A stretch of DNA of 64,000 nucleotides from Thermomonas fusca DSM 15424 (GTDB lineage: Bacteria; Pseudomonadota; Gammaproteobacteria; Xanthomonadales; Xanthomonadaceae). A program made the position numbers and the translations under genes. The stretch is from positions 1 through 64,000 of the forward strand of contig NZ_AUIV01000007.1 of assembly GCF_000423885.1 (NCBI RefSeq), in the 5' to 3' direction. The notes under the pieces are model-generated. The model ran no database searches and was not told the origin of the DNA. It saw nothing but the letters and a program-made list of their open reading frames with translations. Shown here one piece after another: positions 10,001 through 17,474 of this stretch (its first letter is position 1; every line of letters starts with the position of its first letter).

Positions 10001-10237
10001 CAACGCGTGCGCCCCAAGGCCATGACCGTCGCCGTTATCCTCGCCGGCCTGCTGCCTTTGTTCATCGGCAGTGGTGCCGGCTCGGAAGTCATGCAGCGCA
10101 TTGCCGCACCGATGATCGGCGGTATGGTCACGGCGCCGCTGTTGTCGATGATCGTGATCCCCGCGGCGTATCGCCTGCTGCGCAGACGCTCCCTCAACCG
10201 CTCGTCAACACTCCACCACACAGGAGAACCATCATGA
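7079..10237 (+). CDS. cusA: Copper/silver RND efflux pump, inner-membrane subunit
   Basis: A 1052-residue heavy-metal-efflux RND transporter that uses the proton gradient to drive Cu(I)/Ag(I) from periplasm or cytoplasm out through the channel. Twelve membrane segments and two large periplasmic loops are evident, and GAMVDAAVV in TM4 carries the proton-relay Asp. The three Met residues that form the CusA metal site are all present in matching contexts: M571 (LYMP), M621 (PMEMF) and M670 (RIDMLATG), close to M573, M623 and M672 of E. coli CusA. This supports monovalent copper/silver rather than Zn/Co/Cd (CzcA). The ATG overlaps the cusB stop and the gene overlaps cusF by four bases. Confidence 0.95.
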   Translation: MIARLIRASIANRGLVLLAAVLLAMWGIWSVLRTPLDALPDLSDTQVIIRTEWSGQTPRIIEDQVTYPLTTTMLSVPGVRAVRGYSFFGDSFVYILFDDNTDLYWARSRVLEYLSQVRDRLPQGVNPALGPDATGLGWIYEYALVDRTGGHDLGQLRALQDWFLRYELKTVPNVAEVASVGGMVRAWQIVPDPQALAARGITVAQVIDAVQAANGATGGSVIEQGEAELMVRSEGYLHSQEDFERVPITTSGGVPVLLGDVAVVQRGPTFRRGIAELDGQGEVAGGVIVLRTGKDALATIDEVKARLKKLQASLPKGVEIVPVYDRSDLIKRAVHNLTGKLGEEFLVVALVCALFLWHLRSALVAVITLPLGVLTAFIVMHYQGITANLLSLGGIAIAIGAMVDAAVVMIENAHKHLEHYRDTHGRDAEGEARWQLMGDSAAEVGPALFASLLVITLSFIPVFALQAQEGRLFSPLAYTKTYAMAAAAGLSVTLIPVLMGYLIRGHIRPESANPLNRVLIAGYRPVLDWVLRHPRLTLGLGGVLLLLTVIPYARIGSEFMPPLDEGTLLYMPTALPGLSSGKAGQLLQLSDRMIKTVPEVEHVFGKAGRADSATDPAPMEMFETTVTFKPRDQWRPGMTPEKLRAELDAAVKVPGLTNLWVPPIRNRIDMLATGIKSPVGIKVLGPDTAVIEQLSDEVERVAKTVPGVSSALSERITGGRYVDVKIRPEIAARYGFNQAELQRLIGTVIGGEPIGETIEGRERYPIVLRYPREQRDSLAALAQLPLIAHGGAQLSLSQVADISLSPGPPMLKSENGRLVGYVFVDVAGRDLGSVVADLQRVVGQQVKLPPGYAITWSGQYEYLERALDRLKWVVPAALAIIFLLIYLVFRNAAEAAIIMLSLPLALVGGLWLIWGLGHAVSIATMIGFIALAGVAAEFGVIMLLYLRHEWERQLRDNPHAGTVELDAAIREGAVQRVRPKAMTVAVILAGLLPLFIGSGAGSEVMQRIAAPMIGGMVTAPLLSMIVIPAAYRLLRRRSLNRSSTLHHTGEPS

Positions 10238-10668
10238 AGCTCGCACTCGTTCTATTTGTCGCTTTGCTCGCTGCCTGCTCACAGGCCCCCAACAACTCCG
10301 ATACCGCGTCTGTCACTGAAGCGGCGACGTCTCCCGCCGGAACGATGCCTCCCCAGCAGCCGACTCAGGCCGCGCAGGACATGAAGATGTCCGAAGCGGA
10401 GCATCAAGCCAAGGCCGCGAGCGAGCAGCCCACCCAGGCCGCGACCGTCGCAAAAGCCGAAGGCACGGTCGAATCGATGGACGAGTCCGCCGGCAAGATA
10501 ACCATCGCACACGGACCCGTCGACGTACTGAAGTGGCCCGCGATGACCATGGCATTCAAGGCAAGCCCCGAGCAACTGGCATCGGTCAAGGCTGGGCAGA
10601 AGGTGCATTTCGAGTTCCAATCGAAAGGCATGGAAGCCACGATTACCCGAATAGAAATCGCCAAGTAA
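10234..10668 (+). CDS. cusF: CusF-like copper/silver chaperone, predicted lipoprotein
   Basis: A 144-residue periplasmic metallochaperone that hands Cu(I)/Ag(I) to the CusCBA pump. A lipoprotein signal peptide ends LLAAC (Cys15), so it is probably membrane-tethered, unlike soluble E. coli CusF. A Pro/Gln/Met-rich linker (about 20-70) precedes the small beta-barrel. The metal site is complete: H93, W101, M104 and M106, with the same spacing as H36, W44, M47 and M49 of CusF, including the capping Trp in WPAMTM. It overlaps cusA (ATGA) as the last gene of the operon. Its stop lies six bases from the stop of the converging CBASS operon, with no obvious terminator hairpin between. Confidence 0.93.
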   Translation: MKLALVLFVALLAACSQAPNNSDTASVTEAATSPAGTMPPQQPTQAAQDMKMSEAEHQAKAASEQPTQAATVAKAEGTVESMDESAGKITIAHGPVDVLKWPAMTMAFKASPEQLASVKAGQKVHFEFQSKGMEATITRIEIAK

Positions 10669-10674
10669 TCGACG

Positions 10675-11460
10675 TCATTTCTTGGGGCCAACGACCGGCG
10701 GAGGCTGCGGCAAGTCGTCCATTTGGATGAGCGTGAGCGCGGCCCCGCCGGCGTGTTCGCCCAAGCGGTAGATCAGACGACGAACTGCATCTTCCAGCCA
10801 CGCGCGTTCGTGATCTGACAGCGGAACGGGATTGGATGCCGTGAACTTTCTGGCATCCAATCCGCTGCGAACGCTGGAGAGTCCACTGAGCGTACGCAGG
10901 ACGGTTTCTTCGATCGCAAACAGAGCTGAAGCCTCCTGTCGACTGCGGCCGTTTTCAGGAACGAGCACGGTAAATACGAAGTACGCCATGGAGAGGAGAG
11001 GTTCGCGGCCTTCGAGGTAGGCACGCCAGCGCCGAAATGCTGTTTCTACTTCCGTGGTCGCATGGAAATCGAGAGGAGGCGCAGGATACCTTTTGCGGAT
11101 CACGATCGCGCTTGCCACCGCCGATACTGCGAAGGCTGCGGCGGCGGCGAGAACCACGGTCTCACCAGGACCGCGCGAGATAAGCGGTTCGAACTCTGTG
11201 TGATCGAAGCGAAATCGCAATGCTTCCGGCATGCCTTGGATGGCAGCATGCACTTCCCAGTCGCTCAGGAACGAAGCGACTGCACGCTTCGCCTCCTCGA
11301 TATCGAAAAAGTCTTCGTCAGGCCACCACACGAGCATTCCGTCGCCGGTCTGGAATTGTCCCAACGCATTGGCGAATGCCATTTGCTCGGGATGCTCGTA
11401 CCGGGTGTGTGGGTCACTGCTGATCTGAAAGGTCAGCGATTCAATCCTGGGCAGGTTCAA
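10675..11460 (-). CDS. Unrecognised membrane protein, fifth gene of the CBASS operon
   Basis: A 261-residue protein of a family I do not recognise. It has an N-terminal part of about 110 residues (LTFQISSD..., then a helical EEAKRAVASFLSDWE stretch), a strong Ala/Val-rich transmembrane segment at about 112-133 followed by RKRY, and a C-terminal part of about 125 residues with a second, shorter hydrophobic run (LSMAYFVFTVLV, about 173-184) and a helical ERAWLEDAVRRLIYRL stretch. The tail is Pro-rich. I chose TTG 11460 because GGAG lies six bases upstream inside the end of cap3, with which it overlaps by 20 bases. This coupling argues it belongs to CBASS, perhaps as a second membrane-acting effector or a regulator. 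That role is inference. Confidence 0.7.
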   Translation of the reverse strand: MNLPRIESLTFQISSDPHTRYEHPEQMAFANALGQFQTGDGMLVWWPDEDFFDIEEAKRAVASFLSDWEVHAAIQGMPEALRFRFDHTEFEPLISRGPGETVVLAAAAAFAVSAVASAIVIRKRYPAPPLDFHATTEVETAFRRWRAYLEGREPLLSMAYFVFTVLVPENGRSRQEASALFAIEETVLRTLSGLSSVRSGLDARKFTASNPVPLSDHERAWLEDAVRRLIYRLGEHAGGAALTLIQMDDLPQPPPVVGPKK

Positions 11461-11968
11461 GAACGTCTCCGGTCTGCATGGACAGAGGAACAAAAATCGA
11501 TGGAGCGGGGTTGGCCTTGGAGATGGTGGCCACACACAAGCCCGTCGCGGCACGGTCGGTTCCGACGATCACCGCAATCAATTTCTGCAACGGGACGCCC
11601 CCTTCGTGCAGATTGCGTTGCAGAACGGTGATGTCGCGGGCCGAGGGCTTTGGGGTGCGTTCCGGATGTGTGTGCCAGTAACCCACGAAATGCAGGCCGC
11701 GCGTGTAGCGATCCGAGATCTCGTCGAGACACCGTTGATGGTTCAGCTTGAGCCAATTCCATCCGCTGCGGTCGTCCGCATGCGGGATGGTCGCATCGAC
11801 GATTTCAAGCCAACCGCTGGTCCCGATCGATTCGGCAAACAAGACGCCTCCTCGTTCTCGCTGCCACAATCGTTGGCGCGAGCTTTCGAACAGGCGCAGC
11901 ACCGGTGGCGCAATGGACACCGTGAGGCCGCTCTTCGGTTCTCGGTAATGCCAGCGTTCAGGATGCAT
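11441..11968 (-). CDS. cap3: CBASS Cap3, JAMM/JAB isopeptidase
   Basis: A 175-residue metallopeptidase of the JAB/MPN fold. The zinc motif is perfect: H99-T-H101, seven residues, S109-x-x-D112, with a likely catalytic Glu at 46. In type II CBASS, Cap3 cleaves the bond that Cap2 forms at the C-terminus of the CD-NTase, resetting or tuning its activity. The length fits stand-alone Cap3 proteins. The start overlaps the end of cap2 by 11 bases and the end overlaps the following membrane-protein gene by 20, so all three are probably translated in a coupled manner from one transcript on the minus strand. Confidence 0.93.
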   Translation of the reverse strand: MHPERWHYREPKSGLTVSIAPPVLRLFESSRQRLWQRERGGVLFAESIGTSGWLEIVDATIPHADDRSGWNWLKLNHQRCLDEISDRYTRGLHFVGYWHTHPERTPKPSARDITVLQRNLHEGGVPLQKLIAVIVGTDRAATGLCVATISKANPAPSIFVPLSMQTGDVLEPAQD

Positions 11969-13721
11969 GGGGGAGGGGCAGCGCGATGACGCTTGCGCGT
12001 GTATGGGAAGGCGGTGGATCGATCCAGTGGCCGCCGAGACGGGTCAGCGTTCCCGAGTCGCCCAACCACATGCGATGCTCGTCGGGCGAGGCGGCTTGTA
12101 GCAACACATCGATGGCGTGTTCCACGACCAGGCCCGCGACATGTTGCAGTCGGTTGAAGGTGCCGGGCTGGTGACTCGCCGAGCAACCGGGCAACGCCCA
12201 TTCGGTTTCAGGCCAGGCAGTCTTCCGCCGGATGGCCAAACCGTCACGATCGAACAGGGGTTCGAGCTGGCGTCCACCGGTCGTATCGACTGCAGAATGG
12301 CCTGCCAAAGCATGCGGTTCCGCCCAGCTCAAGAGCAACGGAATTTCGCGCCGCGCCATTGCCTCCATCAGGAAGCGTTCTGCGGGCCAATCCGCGGCCG
12401 TGCAAATCACCAGGTCAGCCTTTTCCAAGGCCGTCATCGTCGTGGCATCCTGCACACGATGCGGAATGGCATGCACGTCCAGATGCGGCAATTGCGCACG
12501 TAGGCGGGACGCCAACGCCGGGGCTTTTGCCTGACCCAGAACCGTCGCGTCGAGGACATGCCGCCCCAAGTTGGCTGCCTCCAGAATTTCAGGATCGACC
12601 AACGTCAAATGGCCGATACCCGCATGGGCCAAGGCTTGTGCGACCAGTCCACCCAAGGAGCCACATCCGATCAAGGTCACGCGTTTGCCACGCAGTGCGA
12701 TCGCCTCGGCATCGAACCCCCGACCATGGACCCACGCAGGATCAGCGCGTTCGATGGACTGGACGCGGACGCGCCAAGCATGCGCCGCCACCTTATGCCA
12801 CTCACGCAGTCGTCGTTTTTGATCACGCTGATGCGGTGTGCGAACTCCAGCGGGAGGATTGGGCGCAAGTTCCAGCGCCGCCACCATTTGCGGATCGGCA
12901 TCGCGCACGGCCATCACCACCCAGAACGGCGCGGGCTCCGGTCGCTGCAGGTAATGTTCGATGCTCTCCAACGCTGACGGTGACTCGCTCAGCAGTTCGC
13001 GCACTTGCTCCAGCGTCTTGGGCGCTCCAATCGGAGGCCGTGCCAGGGCAACGAAAAGCGCCCCTGCGTCGGCGATGTCTGCCTTAGGCTTGCCGAGCGC
13101 CTCCCGCCACGCGCGCAGCGCGGAATGATCTGCACCGACGAGCAACTTGGCCTGTTGCTTGTCACGGCTCGGCACCAGGCACGTCGCCAATGCCGTCGTC
13201 TCCGCGGGCGGTGGCGTCACTAGCAATGCCTCCGATGCGGCGCGGTACGAACCCGTCGCGGCCTGCGCCCAGTAGCTCAACCATTCGTGAGCAAACTCGG
13301 CTTCGCGTTGCTTGGGATCGGCTTCGTCTCCAACCAGGTTGAGGATGTCCTGAATACGTTCGAGGCAACGATCCATCTGCGCCTCGGGTGTGTACGCCAC
13401 GGGGGATAGCGCATCCGGCCACAGGCACAAATGCCCGTCGGATTCGGCATGCGGCCAGTGCAAGAACGCCGCCGGATGGATGAACGCCCGGACCGGGTCG
13501 GCGGGAAACCCCGGTGGCAGGATGAGCCACAGCTCGCGTGATTGGCCGAGATAGTCGATCGGCAATGGCAAACACCAGCCATGGCGCGCACCCCGCACGA
13601 CCCTGTCGATAGTGGCGCAGGGGAGGGGCGCGAGCACGCCGGTATGCCCGAAGTGCCGCTGCAGTTGCGCCTCCGCCTGTTCGTGCGGAAGGCGCGTGGC
13701 GATGTTCGCACCTTCAGCCAA
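11958..13721 (-). CDS. cap2: CBASS Cap2, fused E2-E1 ubiquitin-like conjugation protein
   Basis: A 587-residue protein that links the C-terminus of the CD-NTase to a target, priming the synthase. The N-terminal E2-like domain (about 1-165) has its catalytic Cys at 99 in HLCLW. A linker follows, then an E1-like adenylation domain with the nucleotide-binding GCGSLG at 352-357, an Asp in LVDPE near 376 and NLGRH at 384-388. The predicted E1 catalytic Cys is C513 in PGCSASHQPGT. The order E2 then E1 and the total length match Cap2 of type II CBASS. It starts eight bases inside the end of the CD-NTase gene and its end overlaps cap3, as expected for a tightly coupled operon. Confidence 0.95.
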   Translation of the reverse strand: MAEGANIATRLPHEQAEAQLQRHFGHTGVLAPLPCATIDRVVRGARHGWCLPLPIDYLGQSRELWLILPPGFPADPVRAFIHPAAFLHWPHAESDGHLCLWPDALSPVAYTPEAQMDRCLERIQDILNLVGDEADPKQREAEFAHEWLSYWAQAATGSYRAASEALLVTPPPAETTALATCLVPSRDKQQAKLLVGADHSALRAWREALGKPKADIADAGALFVALARPPIGAPKTLEQVRELLSESPSALESIEHYLQRPEPAPFWVVMAVRDADPQMVAALELAPNPPAGVRTPHQRDQKRRLREWHKVAAHAWRVRVQSIERADPAWVHGRGFDAEAIALRGKRVTLIGCGSLGGLVAQALAHAGIGHLTLVDPEILEAANLGRHVLDATVLGQAKAPALASRLRAQLPHLDVHAIPHRVQDATTMTALEKADLVICTAADWPAERFLMEAMARREIPLLLSWAEPHALAGHSAVDTTGGRQLEPLFDRDGLAIRRKTAWPETEWALPGCSASHQPGTFNRLQHVAGLVVEHAIDVLLQAASPDEHRMWLGDSGTLTRLGGHWIDPPPSHTRASVIALPLPHAS

Positions 13722-14991
13722 GGCGGCCCAATGACTTCGGCTGCGCGGCCTCCCGGGGTTCTGCAGGGGCCAGGCCGCGGAACGTCGTGCTTACGGCGCC
13801 TGCCTTGCGCAAGCGATCGGCCGTGGTGTCGTTCAATCCTGGCAATGGGTGACCCAGGCCGGCTTCTTCGAGTAGGAAGGTGCGTGCGCGCTTGCGTGCT
13901 TCAGGACCGAAGGCCGTCAACACCGCCTCCTCGAAGTCCCGCTCCTCGCTGAACTCCACAAACCCAAGGCCCACGGCATTGGCAAGCTCGCCATGCCACT
14001 TCGCAAACATGGCGGCGTACGCAGGATCGCGATTCCACTTCTCGGCAAAGTTTTCGGCTGGCCGGCGCGGGTTGCACAGTACCCAAGACTGCCCGGTGCG
14101 AGCGTCCTGATCGAACTGATTCGGCATGCGCGCGATTATCTCGCGAATGGCCTGCAGCGCCGTCATCGGCTGTTGCTGCGAGAGCGCAGCGACTTCCATG
14201 TAAGCCTTGGCGGCCAGCGTGGTGATCACGACCGAAATCGGCACCGGGGCATCTGCGCCATGCCGTTCGCGAAAAGCATCGCGATGCCGCTTCATCAGCT
14301 TGACCGTCGCCCGCAACGGGTCGAAGGCATTGATGGCTGCGTGGCTGGGCAAGTCTTCGGCATCCGCCCGCTTCGTAGCTTCGGCGAAGGTGACCGAGTC
14401 CTGGTTCAGAGCAATGGACGTCTCACTGATGTCATTGAACCAGTCCGCAAAATCCCGCGGGTTGGTCGGATGCCAGTCCGCCTGCTTGTAGTCGGGCACT
14501 TCCAGCGGACCCCAGCCTTCGTCATCTTCATTGCCATCGCTTGCAATGGCGGGCGTGACGTCGAGATGCGCGGGCAAGCTCGCGTCGGCGTAATGCACGG
14601 TGACGCAACGGTTGCGGCGTTCGACGCCACCTTGGGTACGGGCACGGGCCTCGAGCTCGGTATACAGGGCCTCGAGCAATTCGCACGGTGTCAGTGCCGT
14701 TTCGCGCAGCAGCAAGATCGCGTCGACATCGATCTCGCCGTTGCCCAAGGCGCGGACGACCGTGCGTGTCAGAAACGAACCCTGCGGGAAGACATAGCCG
14801 TCGGCCAATGCCGGATCGTCGGGATCGACGAGAATCTCGCTGATCGCCTGGTAGTGGTTCTCGATCCGTTGGTATTCCGACGCGGGGACCGAGACGGCCT
14901 CCACGATGTTCAGCAGCAATTTTTCCCAGGCCTCTTCCTGCGGAGAGGTACGACGCGAGGGGAAGGTTGAAGTCGTCAAACCGTCGTACAT
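13714..14991 (-). CDS. CBASS cyclic-oligonucleotide synthase (CD-NTase)
   Basis: A 425-residue cGAS/DncV-like nucleotidyltransferase that, on phage infection, makes a cyclic di- or trinucleotide signal. The active site is intact: Gly-Ser at 71-72 in FPQGSF, then D88-x-D90 in EIDVD, and the third Asp at 144 in AHLDVTPA. The C-terminal half is helical, and the extreme C-terminus ends in a flexible Pro/Ala/Gly-rich tail (LGRLG), as expected for a substrate of Cap2. The clade and product cannot be fixed by eye. Pairing with an HNH-SAVED effector suggests a product read by SAVED, commonly a cyclic di- or trinucleotide. The start is 11 bases after the effector gene stop; its end overlaps cap2 by eight bases. 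Confidence 0.94.
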   Translation of the reverse strand: MYDGLTTSTFPSRRTSPQEEAWEKLLLNIVEAVSVPASEYQRIENHYQAISEILVDPDDPALADGYVFPQGSFLTRTVVRALGNGEIDVDAILLLRETALTPCELLEALYTELEARARTQGGVERRNRCVTVHYADASLPAHLDVTPAIASDGNEDDEGWGPLEVPDYKQADWHPTNPRDFADWFNDISETSIALNQDSVTFAEATKRADAEDLPSHAAINAFDPLRATVKLMKRHRDAFRERHGADAPVPISVVITTLAAKAYMEVAALSQQQPMTALQAIREIIARMPNQFDQDARTGQSWVLCNPRRPAENFAEKWNRDPAYAAMFAKWHGELANAVGLGFVEFSEERDFEEAVLTAFGPEARKRARTFLLEEAGLGHPLPGLNDTTADRLRKAGAVSTTFRGLAPAEPREAAQPKSLGRLG

Positions 14992-15002
14992 GCGTGTGTC
15001 TC

Positions 15003-16193
15003 CTAGGAAGACGGGAGCAGCGGGAGGGACAGTGCCGGATGAAACAAACCATTCGGGCCTTCGGCGTCGTAGACCTGGATGGGGAAGCTAACTTTTGGCT
15101 TGATCGCCATGCCAAACGCCACCGCCAAGGAAGCGGGCATGGCCGGGAACACATGGATCGGCGTGGTCTTGGGCAAGACCGTTTCCAGTCGGGCGATCAG
15201 CCCGGCCACTTCAGTACGAAATGCATCGATCGTTGCGGCGGACTGCACCAGGTCCAACCGAGGCAGGTCGACGGACACATGGATGATCACGGGGGAGTTG
15301 TCGGGAAACGCGGCGCGCACCCGCTCGTGATCGATCGTGCCGGACAGCGAAAAAACGAGGGCCACGGGAGCATCCAGAGAGTCCGGCCACTCAACGCGGA
15401 ATGCGCTGGCGGGCGCGTCGTTGGCCGGAAACAGCCAGCTGTGGGCGTAGCGATCCCATTGGAACGGATAGAGTTCGGCGGCGTGGCCGAGCGCGAAGCC
15501 CAGTGCCATCAGCGCTGGCATGTCGGCCAGGCCAAACAGGCCGATGGCGGGCTGACCCGCGCCTTGCATCTGCAGCAGCCCGACCTGCTTGCGGACCTCT
15601 GCCACCACATGGCGCCAGTAGTCGGGGCTTTGAGGCGCGTAGGCGCTTGCGTCGATGCGCAGTTCAAAGGGCTTTTGCGTGAGCACGAGGCCGCGTTGGA
15701 TCGCCGCTTGCGGAATGGTGTTCGGACTTCCCGCGGCGATCTGCTGGCCAATCACGCCGAGGTAGTGGAGGCCGATCGCGACACGGCCATGGCTATGCTG
15801 GCCGGCCACCCGAATGGTCCCTTCATGTTGCTGCTTCCATTGGGCGAGCAACGCTTCCGGATAGTCCTGCTGCCACCCGGGCTTGTCGACCAAGGTGTGG
15901 CAGTTGGGGCAGAGCAGGATCAAGTTGTCCGGGTCATCGGAGAGTTGTGGGGATCGTTTCGCGTCGCCCCGCGGGCCGTCCGGGCTGGCGGCTACGTTAT
16001 GGGCCAACTCGCCAAAGGGGCGGGTCTTGAAGAACACGGGGTCTTCGTACAAGACGACGCCACAACCGGGGCGGGCGCAGATACCCCCGCTGCGAGCCCA
16101 GACCGCCCGCTGCGTCGCTGGCGACGGATCTCGTCCCCGCTTCCGTAGTGTCCGCGGGGACCTCGCTGCTGGTTCCCCTGAATCTCCGCCCAT
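15003..16193 (-). CDS. cap5: CBASS effector Cap5: HNH endonuclease fused to SAVED sensor
   Basis: A 396-residue effector and the first gene of the operon. The N-terminal HNH domain (about 25-125) shows zinc Cys residues C39/C44 and C95/C98, the catalytic-region H65 in ELAHN, N90 and H99 in LCPNCHTLVD. The C-terminal half (about 175-385) has the alternating strand and helix pattern of a SAVED domain, which binds the cyclic nucleotide and triggers oligomerisation and unspecific DNA cleavage, killing the infected cell. ATG 16193 follows AAGAGGGG on the minus strand, a good ribosome site. Placing the effector before the synthase is one of the known gene orders for type II CBASS. No active-site residue appears lost. 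Confidence 0.93.
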   Translation of the reverse strand: MGGDSGEPAARSPRTLRKRGRDPSPATQRAVWARSGGICARPGCGVVLYEDPVFFKTRPFGELAHNVAASPDGPRGDAKRSPQLSDDPDNLILLCPNCHTLVDKPGWQQDYPEALLAQWKQQHEGTIRVAGQHSHGRVAIGLHYLGVIGQQIAAGSPNTIPQAAIQRGLVLTQKPFELRIDASAYAPQSPDYWRHVVAEVRKQVGLLQMQGAGQPAIGLFGLADMPALMALGFALGHAAELYPFQWDRYAHSWLFPANDAPASAFRVEWPDSLDAPVALVFSLSGTIDHERVRAAFPDNSPVIIHVSVDLPRLDLVQSAATIDAFRTEVAGLIARLETVLPKTTPIHVFPAMPASLAVAFGMAIKPKVSFPIQVYDAEGPNGLFHPALSLPLLPSS

Positions 16194-16204
16194 ACGCCCC
16201 TCTT

Positions 16205-16310
16205 GGAGTGATCACTCCTGAGCCTGCACGCACCCTGTCGCATGCGCTGCGACATAAACAAACCCCAGTACTGGGTGCAGATTGGCCCGACACCCCTCTA
16301 TATTGGGGTG
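16205..16310. promoter_or_regulatory. Palindrome-rich divergent control region between CBASS and the sseB-like gene
   Basis: Four inverted repeats lie within 106 bases upstream of the CBASS effector gene: GGAGTGATCACTCC (16205-16218, perfect), GTCGCA-n5-TGCGAC (16237-16253), CCCAGTACTGGG (16264-16275, perfect) and CACCCC-n8-GGGGTG (16291-16310). The first begins 12 bases before the cap5 ATG. This density suggests binding sites for dimeric regulators or RNA structure controlling CBASS, and perhaps the divergent gene. I cannot name a protein that binds them, and no regulator gene lies in the operon. Clear -35/-10 boxes were not assigned. Confidence 0.45.
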
Positions 16311-16484
16311 CCCGTCACGGTTTTCAAGGGCGCAGGGTACCGAGTCGGTGCTGGTCTCACGGGGCGCCATGCATGCGCCTTGGTCGCGGGTGAGGGCCAT
16401 GCCGCCGTGGCCGCGGCGGAGAAGAAGTTAGCGGCAGCTACCCATGCCGCGCTATGCTGCATCCGTCCTAAGTATTTCTTAGAT

Positions 16485-17219
16485 ATGGCTGTGACTGGTG
16501 TAGCAGAACTCGAAGGGCTTCTCGAGCGAGCCCGCGCAGATGGGAAAGAGGAGCGCACATTCTTCCGATGCCTGCTCGGCGCCTGGGTCTATGCGCATGC
16601 ACCGCTGTCGGATGATCACTCGCGGGTGCGTCTGATCCAGTTCCGACACCCGGACGGGTTCTATGCCGTGCCGTTCTTCTCCTCGGAGGCTAAGGCCCAA
16701 AGGGCCGGGCAAGGCGGGGTGCGAATCGTGAAGCTCACAGGGCGCGAGTTGCTGGCGGGCGCGCCAGGCGCGACTTTCATGTTGAATCCGAACGACGGGG
16801 GCTGCGTCCTGTACCCGGAAGAGGTTGACGCGCTGCTGAAGACCGGTGCGGTCGCCCGTGTCGAACAATTCCATCTGGATGATGAGAACCCCTTCCTCGT
16901 GAGCGAGCAGGCTGATCCACCAGCTTGGCTGATGCCGAGTCTGACGGCGCTTTACACGCAGTTGTCGTTTGTTGAGGCGGCCTACCTGCTGGAAGTGGCA
17001 CCCTCGCAGGCGCCGACCGAGCGGAGCTTGCTGATTGCGCTGGCCGTAGCCGCCGAATATGCCGAACGCGCGGTCCGTGCCACGATTACAGCCATCCAGC
17101 CCTTATGCGCTCGATCCCATCTGGCGCTGGACATCACAGCGTTCGATCCCACGAAAGGGAAACCGGCGTACCTGTCGCACCCGGGCGTTGAGCGGTTCTA
17201 TGGTCCACCGCTGAACTAA
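16485..17219 (+). CDS. SseB-family protein
   Basis: A 244-residue protein resembling SseB, with an N-terminal SseB domain (about 1-115: an ELEGLLERARAD opening, AFYR-like TFFRCLLGAWVY, a VRLIQF strand, FFSS, and GATFMLNPN) and a C-terminal SseB domain (about 125-240). The biochemical role of the family is unclear; the name comes from enhanced serine sensitivity in E. coli, and related domains occur near secretion systems. The frame stays open upstream to 16242, but I prefer ATG 16485 because the recognised domain begins right after it. It is divergent from CBASS and lies inside the island, so it may be cargo. It is not needed for any CBASS type I know. Confidence 0.6.
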   Translation: MAVTGVAELEGLLERARADGKEERTFFRCLLGAWVYAHAPLSDDHSRVRLIQFRHPDGFYAVPFFSSEAKAQRAGQGGVRIVKLTGRELLAGAPGATFMLNPNDGGCVLYPEEVDALLKTGAVARVEQFHLDDENPFLVSEQADPPAWLMPSLTALYTQLSFVEAAYLLEVAPSQAPTERSLLIALAVAAEYAERAVRATITAIQPLCARSHLALDITAFDPTKGKPAYLSHPGVERFYGPPLN

Positions 17220-17250
17220 TCCGATGTTGGCAACCTGCTAAGGCGCTGCG

Positions 17251-17385
17251 ATGAAACATGCCGACTTCGCCATCGGGATCGAGTTCGAAACCGATCGTCG
17301 AGTCGTTCGCAGACTTGCTACTGCATGCACCGAGTCGACCGCGCCAGCAGACCGAACCTTGATGATCATGCCGCCGGCTACATGA
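17251..17385 (+). pseudogene. Short frame, probable gene remnant
   Basis: A 44-codon frame beginning MKHADFAIGIEFET, which looks like a genuine protein N-terminus (a common opening for small uncharacterised proteins). The sequence after residue 15 loses that character and soon reaches a stop, so it is probably a truncated or frameshifted remnant in this lower-GC stretch. The rest of 17220-17474 shows nothing else I can support. Confidence 0.25.
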
Positions 17386-17474
17386 TCAGGTGTTGGGAGT
17401 GCTCGCCGACAATTCCCTGTTTGCCGGATTCGTGGCATGACTCATAAAAGATAAAGATATGGGATGCTTAGGCA

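Noticed and set aside
11461..11553. A longer N-terminus for the fifth CBASS gene, from ATG 11553
   Set aside because: It lies wholly inside cap3, reads as Pro/Arg/Cys-rich shadow sequence, and the TTG at 11460 has a well-placed GGAG.
16242..16484. An 81-residue N-terminal extension of the SseB-like protein
   Set aside because: No recognisable sequence or ribosome site; it covers the palindrome-rich control region, and the domain begins after ATG 16485.
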